Assembly (NCBI GenBank): GCA_016936335.1
Contig: JAFGXZ010000280.1
Location: 1-12,811 of the forward strand
Length of the DNA: 12,811 nt
From: Fidelibacterota bacterium
GTDB lineage: Bacteria > Fidelibacterota > UBA2242
Direction: 5' to 3'
Every line of letters starts with the position of its first letter. Position 1 is the first letter of the stretch. Below the pieces are notes generated by a model. That model made no database searches. It had not been told where the DNA came from and saw only the letters and a list, made by a program, of their open reading frames with translations. Below are positions 1-6,775 of this stretch, piece after piece. The position numbers and the translations under genes are program-made.

Positions 1-38
1 CTTTACGATTACATATATTCTCCCGGGGACAACTCTGA

Positions 39-878
39 ATGAAAAAAAACATTAAACAGTGGCTGCGTTATGAGTTTTCAAAAGGAGACTATGACCACGA
101 GATTCTGGTAGCCCTGCTGGCCGACATTCCCTGTCTCGGACTTATAGAAAAAGAAACTTCGATTGACGCTTATTTCAATGCCGACGAAGAAGCTGGCATT
201 GATAAAAACATTCTGGAAATATTTCAGTTTTTCCCGGACACAAAAGTCAATTACACGAAAACCCTTGTCCAAAATGAGAACTGGCACCTCAACTGGCAGA
301 ATTACTTTAAACCGATCCGGATCAGTCCCGGGATTGCCATCTATCCTCACTGGGAAGAATATCATGGCCCGGAACCAATCCAAATCGCCATTATTCCGGG
401 AATGGCGTTCGGCACCGGAACCCACGCCACAACCCAGATGGCCCTGAAATTATTAGAAAAAATGGTCCGTCCGGGAATGACGATTCTGGATGCCGGTTGC
501 GGAAACGGAATACTGACGATCGCTGCGCTTAAGCTGGGAGCCGGTTTCGTCGATGCATGGGACATCGACCCGGACATTGAAGGCAATTTTCGGGAACAAA
601 TGGAACTAAACGACATTTGTGACCGTTATAAACTCACCATTGGAGACATCACGCAACACAGCGATTACACCTATGATCTCGTTCTCAGCAACATTGAAAG
701 GAAGCCTAATCTGACTTTATTGGAAAATATCATAAAACATGGAAAAGTACCCCCCTGTATTTTTACCGGCATTCTGAAAGATGAATATGCCATGTTTAAA
801 TCGAAAGTGCTAAATTACGGCTTGGTTTTTAAGGATGAGATGTTTCAGGATGAATGGGCGGCACTGGCTACGGAGTAA
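39..878 (+). CDS. prmA: Ribosomal protein L11 methyltransferase (PrmA family)
   Basis: A 279-residue cytoplasmic SAM-dependent methyltransferase. In characterised members the substrate is ribosomal protein L11, methylated on lysines and the N-terminus. Visible signatures, in order: an N-terminal substrate-binding region with NWQNYFKPIRI (about residues 86-96), the family block PGMAFGTGTHATT (120-132), SAM motif I DAGCGNGIL (151-159), an acidic motif II WDIDPD (174-179), and SNIERKPN (217-224) at the catalytic-loop position. Most PrmA proteins have a form like ANILAxPL there, so this copy is divergent. Length is close to the usual 290-300 residues. The ATG follows a GGGGAC-like stretch; only 38 bases precede it, so its promoter cannot be judged. 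The stop lies 1 nt before the lipoprotein start, so it heads an operon of exported proteins, an odd partnership for a translation-related enzyme. The family is secure; L11 as substrate is inferred. Confidence 0.9.
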   Translation: MKKNIKQWLRYEFSKGDYDHEILVALLADIPCLGLIEKETSIDAYFNADEEAGIDKNILEIFQFFPDTKVNYTKTLVQNENWHLNWQNYFKPIRISPGIAIYPHWEEYHGPEPIQIAIIPGMAFGTGTHATTQMALKLLEKMVRPGMTILDAGCGNGILTIAALKLGAGFVDAWDIDPDIEGNFREQMELNDICDRYKLTIGDITQHSDYTYDLVLSNIERKPNLTLLENIIKHGKVPPCIFTGILKDEYAMFKSKVLNYGLVFKDEMFQDEWAALATE

Positions 879-879
879 C

Positions 880-1953
880 ATGAACAGAATTGTTTTAATC
901 ATAATAATCGTTCTACTTGCGCTGGCGGCTTGTGTCAATACCACACCCGAAGGGTCTTCAACAGATCCGGTCATTGAATCCGTGACACTCAATTATTCCC
1001 AGACAAATAAATCCCTGTTTATTTCGGCCGATGTTTTCGATCCCCAGGGGCTGGAAACCATTGATTCGGTGGTTTTTTACCTGTACCAAAGAGACTCTCT
1101 TGATTCGTCGGATGAGGAACTATTTCTGAAAAGTTACCTTTTTGACCTTGGGCCACCACTGGATATCATTAATCAGGATGGAGTTTTTTCCTATCTCCTC
1201 GATTCAACGGCACTGGCCGGCAATGATGGCTATTATCGTGTCAGTGTTCAGGCTTATGACGAAGATGGTAACAGCAGCAGCATTGAAGAACGGGAAGAGC
1301 TGGTTGCGCCGAATAGCCCGCCCGAGTTGTTTGCTATCGAGCTACCAAGTACTTTTGAAAAGGGCGATACTCTCATATTTAAAATTCGAGTCACTGATCC
1401 CCAGGGGGCAGATGACATTGGATCCGTCACATACTCTGTTTTACGTCCCGATGATCAGTACATTACTTCCACATGGTTTTTTCTCAGCGATGATGGCCTG
1501 GCTTCCGGAAACTGGGGCGATGAAATTGCTAATGACGGCATTTACACCGTACAACAACCGTCCAATAAAAACAGTGAACTTCAGGGTGATTTCATCTTTT
1601 ATTTTGTCTCTGAAGACATTCATGGCGCAGTTAGTGACACCCTTAAAAAAATCATCACAAATCCCGGTGTCCATCTTCTGACACCAAACTGGGCGGATAC
1701 GTTACGCCCCTATCAGACATATAAAATCACCTGGGAAAGTGCCTATATCAACAGAGTAACAATACAATATACCACAAACGCCAATTCCTCATCGCCCAGT
1801 TATGAAACCGTGACCACTGAATTTTCCGCAAAGGGTTTTTACGACTGGACTATTCCATACGAAAATTCCGCAAATTGTAACCTTAAAATCTTTGATGCCG
1901 ACAAACCCAGTCGCTACGATATCAGCGATAATAATTTTACCATTAAACCATGA
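880..1953 (+). CDS. Predicted lipoprotein with two repeated beta-sandwich modules
   Basis: A 357-residue protein beginning with a lipoprotein signal: Met-Asn-Arg, a run of Ile/Val/Leu, then the lipobox LAAC with the lipidated Cys at residue 18. It is therefore expected to be membrane-anchored, facing periplasm or surface. I chose the ATG at 880 over an in-frame ATG at 835 because it starts exactly at the signal peptide and lies 1 nt after the prmA stop. The mature part looks like two related modules (about 30-140 and 150-258). Each has a DPQG motif (54-57 and 173-176) followed by a xDSVxFxL/xGSVxYxxL strand, an NDG turn and an aromatic strand. The last ~90 residues (VHLLTPNWADTLRPYQTYKITW onward in outline, 264-357) resemble the Kre9/KNH-like or Ser-Thr-rich anchored beta-sandwich, which often opens with a P...G..Y.I.W pattern. 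No enzyme motif is seen. The stop overlaps the next start (ATGA), suggesting translational coupling. Specific function unknown. Confidence 0.82.
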   Translation: MNRIVLIIIIVLLALAACVNTTPEGSSTDPVIESVTLNYSQTNKSLFISADVFDPQGLETIDSVVFYLYQRDSLDSSDEELFLKSYLFDLGPPLDIINQDGVFSYLLDSTALAGNDGYYRVSVQAYDEDGNSSSIEEREELVAPNSPPELFAIELPSTFEKGDTLIFKIRVTDPQGADDIGSVTYSVLRPDDQYITSTWFFLSDDGLASGNWGDEIANDGIYTVQQPSNKNSELQGDFIFYFVSEDIHGAVSDTLKKIITNPGVHLLTPNWADTLRPYQTYKITWESAYINRVTIQYTTNANSSSPSYETVTTEFSAKGFYDWTIPYENSANCNLKIFDADKPSRYDISDNNFTIKP

Positions 1954-3539
1954 TCAAACGACTGACAATTTTCACATTATCTCTGTCTCTGGGCCTTTTC
2001 GGCCAGGCATTTCGCTTATCAAAACCGTTTTTAAGCGATTCTACCCAGGTATATGAAGGGCTTGGCAGTAATGGTATCACCCAGATTGCATTCCAGGGAG
2101 ATTCACTGATCTGGTTCGCAACCGGCGGGGGGTTGAGCAAAACCGAAGATTTCGGCGAGAATTACTACACCTATTATCCCGGAGACAATAATCTGCCAAA
2201 GGGCGGTATTTCTGCCATTGCCGTACTGGATTCAATTATCTGGGTGGCAGGGGTTTTTGATTCCACCACCACGGAAGGCGAAATGCAGACCGGTGGCGGC
2301 CTGGCGTATTCAAAAAATTTCGGTGAGAGCTGGACCTATATTCCGCAACCGGTGGATTCCACTGGAGATAAGACGGATATCTGGAATGGAGACACTGTTT
2401 CTTTTTTACCGATTACTACTCCGGTAAGCAATACAACCTGGGACATTTCCATTACAAGAATCGACGATGATTCCATCATCGTTTACATTACCAGTTGGGC
2501 AGGCGGAATCCGGCGAAGTCGGGATTTTGGAAAGAGCTGGCAGCGTCTGCCGCTACCTAGCGACGAACTGGACATGCTTCTTTGCAGTGATGAGATTGAT
2601 TTTGAAATAAATCCAAGAGATCCTGCTCAATATGGGAATCATAATCATAAGGGCTTCAGTGTTATTTCCTATGGCGATACCGTCTGGATCGGTACAGCCG
2701 ATGGTGTCAACCTGGGAATTATTGAATCCGATGACTGTATTCGCTGGCAAAAATTCAATGCTCAAAATTCAAATCTCTCTGGGAATTTCATTGTCGCCCT
2801 GGCCCGGCAATACTACAATGGTCAGGAAACGATCTGGGTCGGCGCACTGACGGCTGAGGGAAGCAATGAAATCCGAGGGGTCAATAAAACAACGAATGCA
2901 GGATTGACCTGGAGCCGGACACTGGTTGGCGAACGGATTTACAATTTTGCATTTGACGGTCCGACAGTGTACGTCTGTACTGAAAACGGGCTTTATAAAT
3001 CTATCGACGGTGAAAATTGGGCATTGTTTGATCACGCCGTAGATACTGCAAAAAACGAACATCTCTTTTCAGAAGATGTCTATGCGGCCGGGGTTGATAC
3101 ACGGCAGGGATTATCCTATCTCTGGTTGGGCACCTCCGACGGAATTGCCAAAACAGCGAATGACGGCGTCATTTGGTCAACTTATCGTCAGTATCTTTCC
3201 ACAAACCAGGCGGGTCAACCAGAAATTTACGCATATCCAAACCCATTTGCTCCGAATTTTCACAACCTTGCCGGTGGTGACGGGCATGTTCGAGTTCAGT
3301 ACTACCTGGAAAATGCAGCCACCGTCAAACTCGAAGTTTTTGATTTTTCCATGGATCGGGTTTACGAAGGTGAATTACATTATATCAATATCACCAACAC
3401 CAAAGATAACAGCGAGATCTGGAATGGCCGCAACCGAGCCGGCGATATCGTCGCTAACGGCACATATTTTTGCAAACTGACCATTAAAGAAAACGATAAG
3501 GAGACTGCACACTGGACAAAGCTTATCGTTGTAAAATAA
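1950..3539 (+). CDS. Secreted Asp-box (BNR-like) beta-propeller protein with C-terminal FlgD-like/T9SS-type domain
   Basis: A 529-residue exported protein with a signal peptide (about residues 1-20, ending GQA). Residues ~40-415 carry repeated Asp-box-like turns, each ending a propeller blade: KTEDFGENYY (64-73), SKNFGESW (121-128), SRDFGKSW (190-197), TNAGLTW (315-321), SIDGENW (351-357) and TANDGVIW (402-409). Blades also repeat xIWxGTxDG-like strands (245-251, 391-398). After a linker, residues ~425-529 form a separate C-terminal domain opening with YPNPFAP (429-435), followed by WNGRNRAGDIVANGTYF (491-507) and a basic KLIVVK end. This is the pattern of the FlgD Ig-like/T9SS type A sorting domain. 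Asp-box propellers include sialidases, reelin-type and photosystem assembly factors, but no sialidase catalytic signature is seen, so I do not assign an enzyme. The ATG overlaps the preceding stop by 4 nt and has no ribosome-binding site of its own. The gene next door encodes a PorV-type barrel, a family that includes the T9SS substrate shuttle, so this could be its client (inference). Confidence 0.82.
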   Translation: MIKRLTIFTLSLSLGLFGQAFRLSKPFLSDSTQVYEGLGSNGITQIAFQGDSLIWFATGGGLSKTEDFGENYYTYYPGDNNLPKGGISAIAVLDSIIWVAGVFDSTTTEGEMQTGGGLAYSKNFGESWTYIPQPVDSTGDKTDIWNGDTVSFLPITTPVSNTTWDISITRIDDDSIIVYITSWAGGIRRSRDFGKSWQRLPLPSDELDMLLCSDEIDFEINPRDPAQYGNHNHKGFSVISYGDTVWIGTADGVNLGIIESDDCIRWQKFNAQNSNLSGNFIVALARQYYNGQETIWVGALTAEGSNEIRGVNKTTNAGLTWSRTLVGERIYNFAFDGPTVYVCTENGLYKSIDGENWALFDHAVDTAKNEHLFSEDVYAAGVDTRQGLSYLWLGTSDGIAKTANDGVIWSTYRQYLSTNQAGQPEIYAYPNPFAPNFHNLAGGDGHVRVQYYLENAATVKLEVFDFSMDRVYEGELHYINITNTKDNSEIWNGRNRAGDIVANGTYFCKLTIKENDKETAHWTKLIVVK

Positions 3540-3544
3540 CCGGA

Positions 3545-4468
3545 ATGAACTTATTGCGGATTATTTTCCTAATACTAATTGGCGTTTGTATAACTTCAGC
3601 AGAAACCGGAGACAATGCCGGTTATGCCGGTTCCTTTTTACGAATGGGGCTGGGTGCCCGATCACTGGCCATGGGAAATTCCGGGGTTGCCGACAGTGAA
3701 AATGGATTTGCCGCCTATTATAATCCCGCCGGTCTCTCCTTTCTGAAAAACCGTCACCTGTCAACAACCTATTATTTCCTCAGCCTTGACCGCCAATTGC
3801 ATTATGTCGGTCTGGCGTTTCCGCTTAAGCCCACTGCCGGAATCTCGGTTGCCTGGATGCATGCCGGGGTCACTGATATTCAAGGCCGGACATCCACCGG
3901 CATTCCCGACGAAGTCTACGATACCGGTGAAAACGTTGTTTACTTGTCCTTTTCCAATGCCTTCCACCGTCGGATATCGGTTGGTTTAAATTTTAAAATA
4001 TTAAGCCACAGCATGCTTGATCTGACCGGTAGTGGTCTTGGATTTGATATCGGCGTATTAATTAAACCCTTCGATCGCATTGCAATTGGTATTCTTTTAA
4101 AAGATATTGGTGCCAGCTACACCTGGAATACTCAGGACCTTTTTGGTGATCAGGGTGGCAACTATACCGATACCTTCCCGCAAATTTTAAAAATCGGCCT
4201 GGCTTATCGTCATAATTCCATTTTCGCCTTCATCGGTGATGTTGAACTCTCCGATAAACAGGATTACCGGGTCCATTTTGGTGGTGAATACCTTGTCAGC
4301 GATATCCTTTTTCTGAGAATGGGAATGGACAATGTCAACCCGACTTTCGGTGCCGGCCTGGCATACGGATTTATAAAAAATATTCAAACCCAGATTGATT
4401 ACAGCGCCATGATTGGCCTGGTCGGCGAGGGCAGTACTCATGTCTTCTCCTGGGAATTCAAGTTTTGA
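3545..4468 (+). CDS. PorV/PorQ-family outer membrane beta-barrel protein (copy 1)
   Basis: A 307-residue outer-membrane protein. Residues 1-19 are a signal peptide ending ITSA. The mature start has the family signature: GYAGSFLRMGLGARSLAMG (26-44), then VADSENGFAAYYNPAGLS (48-65). This Ala/Gly-rich N-terminal block followed by YYNPAGL is characteristic of PorV/PorQ-like and FadL-related barrels. The rest alternates short amphipathic strands and turns (for example VGLNFKIL 146-153, IAIGILLKDIGAS 179-191, LFLRMGMDN 255-263) and ends with an aromatic C-terminus (WEFKF), as expected of a barrel. PorV in Bacteroidota is an outer-membrane component of type IX secretion that shuttles clients carrying C-terminal signals. 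No other recognised T9SS component is in this window, so the role here is inferred from family and neighbours. The start is 5 nt after the propeller gene's stop, with only a weak CCGGA upstream, so coupling is likely. Confidence 0.87.
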   Translation: MNLLRIIFLILIGVCITSAETGDNAGYAGSFLRMGLGARSLAMGNSGVADSENGFAAYYNPAGLSFLKNRHLSTTYYFLSLDRQLHYVGLAFPLKPTAGISVAWMHAGVTDIQGRTSTGIPDEVYDTGENVVYLSFSNAFHRRISVGLNFKILSHSMLDLTGSGLGFDIGVLIKPFDRIAIGILLKDIGASYTWNTQDLFGDQGGNYTDTFPQILKIGLAYRHNSIFAFIGDVELSDKQDYRVHFGGEYLVSDILFLRMGMDNVNPTFGAGLAYGFIKNIQTQIDYSAMIGLVGEGSTHVFSWEFKF

Positions 4469-4484
4469 TATTACAGGTAATTCA

Positions 4485-5384
4485 ATGAAACAAAAAATAT
4501 TGCCAATTTTACTATTATTTGCTATGCTCATTCACGCTCTAAATGCCGAGCTATTGAACAGCGGAATGTCTTTTTTACAGATTCCTGCTTCTGCACAGTC
4601 GGCAGCCACAATGACGGTATTTTCGCAATCCAGTCAGTCACCGCTGGCCCTATTTGAAAATCCTGTCGGGATCGTCAACACGGAAACTACATTTTCAATC
4701 TCTCACCATTTCTGGTTTTCTGAAATCACTATTGACGCACTGGCTTTTTCAATTCCATTGAGAAAATCATTTTTGGCTTTTGGATTAAATTATGTTCGTA
4801 TTCCCGGTGTTGAGGTTCGTGAAATACCCACCGACGAGCCTCTTGCACGCGTCGAGCCACAGTATATGTCCGTAGCTGCCGCATATGCCTGGTCGCCATT
4901 CTCCAAGATTACCGTTGGTATCACCGGCAAATATCTCTATGAACATCTCTATACATACACGGACAATGGTTTTGCATTCGACATCGGTGCCCGCTGGAAC
5001 GCTCCCAGCATGCTGGACGTATCTGTCATGTTACAAAATATCGGATATCTTCAATCCGACAAAAACGAAAACAGTCTGCCGGCGATTCTCAATATTGGCA
5101 TTGTCCGGCCTGAAATATTTGAAGGAAACAATCTTAACGGGGCAATTGGTTTGAATCTTGGATCAAATATGGTTTCCGATGAAGCGTTTGCACAAGCCGG
5201 GGCTAAACTTGTGTATCGGAATATTCTGTCTGTCAGGGGTGGTTTCGCCCATACCGGGTCCGAAAACCGGGAATCGATCGGGTTCGGAATTCACCTCGAC
5301 CGTTTTACTTTTGATTATGCCTACCTGTTTATGCCGGAAGGATTAAACAATCCCCACATACTGACTATCAGTTATCAGCCCTGA
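4485..5384 (+). CDS. PorV/PorQ-family outer membrane protein (copy 2)
   Basis: A 299-residue outer-membrane protein, last gene of the plus-strand block. I start it at the ATG at 4485, 16 nt after the previous stop; an in-frame ATG at 4413 would add 24 residues before an intact signal peptide. Residues 1-21 are the signal peptide (ending ALNA). The mature N-terminus SGMSFLQIPASAQSAAT (31-47) corresponds to the AGxSFLxMGxGARSxAMG block of the PorV/PorQ family, but is degenerate. It is followed by LALFENPVGI (57-66) where relatives have YYNPAGL. Barrel-like strands follow, such as SFLAFGLNYVRIPGV (94-108) and KITVGITGKYLYEHL (139-153). It is clearly a diverged paralogue of the preceding gene in architecture, though direct residue identity is low. 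The C-terminus ends ILTISYQP. Two adjacent, dissimilar copies suggest different clients or a paired role rather than recent duplication (inference). Confidence 0.78.
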   Translation: MKQKILPILLLFAMLIHALNAELLNSGMSFLQIPASAQSAATMTVFSQSSQSPLALFENPVGIVNTETTFSISHHFWFSEITIDALAFSIPLRKSFLAFGLNYVRIPGVEVREIPTDEPLARVEPQYMSVAAAYAWSPFSKITVGITGKYLYEHLYTYTDNGFAFDIGARWNAPSMLDVSVMLQNIGYLQSDKNENSLPAILNIGIVRPEIFEGNNLNGAIGLNLGSNMVSDEAFAQAGAKLVYRNILSVRGGFAHTGSENRESIGFGIHLDRFTFDYAYLFMPEGLNNPHILTISYQP

Positions 5385-5392
5385 TATATTTT

Positions 5393-5521
5393 CTATTCCA
5401 TCTGAAATTCTATAGGAATAACAATATAGACGCCAACATCGATGTCCCGTTGTTTGGCCGAATAAAATTTGGTCTTTTTAACTGCATTAAGCACCGCTTC
5501 ATCAAGACCGGTTTTCGGGAT
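5393..5521 (-). pseudogene. Degraded second copy of the tonB C-terminal domain
   Basis: Read on the minus strand this 129-bp stretch encodes 42 residues and a TAG stop that align without gaps to the end of the intact TonB just upstream. For example TGLDEAVLNAVKKTKF against TGLDEAAINAIKKTKF, then AKQRDIDVGVYIVIP against AKQRDRNVGVYISIP. By hand I count 27 identical residues of 42, most other changes being conservative (V/I, L/I, D/N). Immediately upstream in the same frame is a TAA (5528-5530), and there is no start codon, transmembrane anchor or proline-rich linker. Only the last part of the C-terminal domain survives, so it cannot make a working TonB. It has the same orientation as tonB and sits about 170 bp beyond its stop. 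A truncated tandem duplicate is the simplest reading; a silent 3' cassette is the alternative. Confidence 0.8.
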
Positions 5522-5631
5522 TGCGCTTTATTTTATATCCACCAATGGAATACGATATTTCACCATTTGGGCATCAGGCTTTTGATTTAGACCTGTGGAC
5601 TGGCTTTGTGCGAATACATCGTTTTTATTAA

Positions 5632-5665
5632 AGACAAAATGCAGTAGATCTACTGCATTTTGTCT
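5632..5665. terminator. Perfect 34-bp palindrome, probable bidirectional terminator
   Basis: The half-site AGACAAAATGCAGTAGA is followed directly by its exact reverse complement, with the centre at GATC. As RNA it would form a long hairpin with about 15 pairs and a 4-base loop. Downstream on the plus strand is a T-rich run (GTGTTTATTTTA); downstream on the minus strand is TTAATAAAAA, a poor U-tract. It lies 24 bp past the tonB stop and between two convergent operons, the expected place for a shared terminator. The AT-rich stem and weak U-tracts mean a terminator is likely but not certain; a protein-binding or decay-blocking hairpin is possible. Confidence 0.65.
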
Positions 5666-5688
5666 GTGTTTATTTTATAAACCAATTC

Positions 5689-6351
5689 TTAATTAGTCTG
5701 TAACTTGAATATTACCGGAATAGAAATATATACACCAACATTTCTGTCGCGCTGTTTCGCTGGTTTAAATTTGGTCTTTTTAATGGCATTAATAGCGGCC
5801 TCGTCGAGCCCGGTATTAGGGACGCCCTTTAAAATAATGCATTCGGTTACTTTGCCAAATTCATTCACAAAGGCCTGAACCACAACGGTCCCCTCGATAC
5901 CCGCCTCCTGGGCAATTTCCGGATACACAACATTACGTTGAATCGCAGCAAAACCACCATCCGGTTCCGGGGGTTCATCATAAGGAATAAACCGTACCCG
6001 TGGGCCGTCGTCCTCTTCCGGTGGCGGCGGCGGTGCATCCCACGCTTCATAGCTGGATATATCGGTATTCATATCAATGGTTACGTCGTCCAAAAGATCA
6101 TCGTTTTCAACTTCGATTGGAATGGAGGGTCGGGATGGTGGCTTGGCGGCCTCCATCTGTTGTTCAATCACCGGAATGTCGATCGTCTCGATTTCGATAC
6201 GGATTTCTTTCTGGACACGGTCACCTTCGCCCGGTTTTGGTATCAGTGCGAACAACAAGATCATTACCAACAGTGTAAATACCAAACCTACCCGCAATAT
6301 CAGAGGATATCTCAATTTAAGACTTACTTCGGGATTTTGTCTTATAATCAT
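5689..6351 (-). CDS. tonB: Energy transducer TonB
   Basis: A 220-residue periplasm-spanning protein that carries proton-motive-force energy from ExbB/ExbD to outer-membrane receptors. Layout: short cytoplasmic N-terminus, one transmembrane anchor (~17-37), an acidic and proline-rich linker (~60-130) including APPPPPEEDDGP (106-117) and PYDEPPEPDGG (123-133), then the TonB C-terminal domain (~138-216). That domain has the usual signatures YPEIAQEAGIEGTVVVQAFV (143-162), NTGLDEAAINAIKKTKFKPA (179-198) and the closing strand VYISIPVIFKL (207-217). The linker is Glu/Asp-Pro rich rather than the Lys-Pro/Glu-Pro repeats of enterobacterial TonB. The start ATG follows AAGGAC at 7 nt spacing and lies 9 nt after the exbD stop, so it is the last gene of the exb operon. 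A decayed duplicate of its 3' end lies downstream. Confidence 0.93.
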   Translation of the reverse strand: MIIRQNPEVSLKLRYPLILRVGLVFTLLVMILLFALIPKPGEGDRVQKEIRIEIETIDIPVIEQQMEAAKPPSRPSIPIEVENDDLLDDVTIDMNTDISSYEAWDAPPPPPEEDDGPRVRFIPYDEPPEPDGGFAAIQRNVVYPEIAQEAGIEGTVVVQAFVNEFGKVTECIILKGVPNTGLDEAAINAIKKTKFKPAKQRDRNVGVYISIPVIFKLQTN

Positions 6352-6360
6352 TTTTCGTCC

Positions 6361-6765
6361 TTACATTGCTCTTGTGGAATAATTCACCGCCAGCGCGTCT
6401 GCCAAACGTAATTCTTTATGAATACTACTCACCATTTCCATGTTTACCAGCTCATCGGCACGGACAGATACAATCAGTTGCGGATCAGTAGTTCTTTTTT
6501 CATACATAATGTTTCGAATACTTTGCACTTGAAAAAGTCTGCCGTCGATAGAAATCATTCCCTCTTTGGAAACCCAGATATAGGTAACATGCACCCGGGA
6601 TTCCAGTTTCTCGATCTGTTTGGCCTTAGGCAAAAGAACATTTAATCCTTCATGAGTTCTCAGCACAGAAGAAACCATAAAAAAGAAGATCAGCATAAAA
6701 ACGATATCCGGCATCGAAGCGGTGGGAATCGCGATTTTCATTTTACTTTTTTTCTTGAATTGCAT
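6361..6765 (-). CDS. exbD: Biopolymer transport protein ExbD (second copy in operon)
   Basis: A 134-residue inner-membrane protein of the ExbD/TolR family. It has a basic N-terminus, one transmembrane helix (~17-36) containing the essential proton-pathway Asp (D20 in SMPDIVFMLIFFFMV), then a periplasmic domain with GLNVLLPKA (40-48) and the late VSVRADE motif. I start it at the ATG at 6765 rather than the TTG seven codons upstream at 6786. The ATG has AAGGAG at 6 nt spacing, and the TTG would overlap the preceding gene. The stop of the upstream exbD overlaps this ribosome-binding site (TAAGGAG), tying the two genes translationally. It differs clearly from the other ExbD here, so the two are probably not redundant. 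Confidence 0.91.
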   Translation of the reverse strand: MQFKKKSKMKIAIPTASMPDIVFMLIFFFMVSSVLRTHEGLNVLLPKAKQIEKLESRVHVTYIWVSKEGMISIDGRLFQVQSIRNIMYEKRTTDPQLIVSVRADELVNMEMVSSIHKELRLADALAVNYSTRAM

Positions 6766-6775
6766 GCCCTGCTCC

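Larger units (their letters stand above)
5385..5688. other. Convergent intergenic gap (304 bp) with tonB remnant and palindrome
   Basis: This gap lies between the 3' ends of the two convergent blocks. It is not empty: a decayed tonB-like tail occupies 5393-5521 on the minus strand and a perfect palindrome occupies 5632-5665. Between them (5531-5631) the minus-strand frame upstream of the remnant stays open but has no start codon or convincing protein signature. Plus-strand transcripts leaving the barrel gene would cross the remnant antisense before reaching the palindrome. Confidence 0.85.

Noticed and set aside
1142..1681. 179-residue plus-strand ORF inside the lipoprotein gene in another frame
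   Set aside because: It overlaps fully a gene with a lipobox and repeated modules, and its translation shows no coherent signal or domain.
1950..3539. Sialidase or glycosidase assignment for the Asp-box protein
   Set aside because: Only the structural Asp-box turns are present; I see no FRIP motif, arginine triad or Tyr/Glu nucleophile pattern.
5632..5665. Palindrome as end of an insertion sequence or as a CRISPR-type repeat
   Set aside because: There is no second copy in the window, no transposase and no flanking target duplication. Its position between convergent genes is better explained by termination.
5938..6411. Long plus-strand ORF opposite tonB
   Set aside because: It is a shadow of the tonB coding strand: the minus-strand protein has clear TonB domains, and this reading is rich in Trp/Arg/His with no known pattern.
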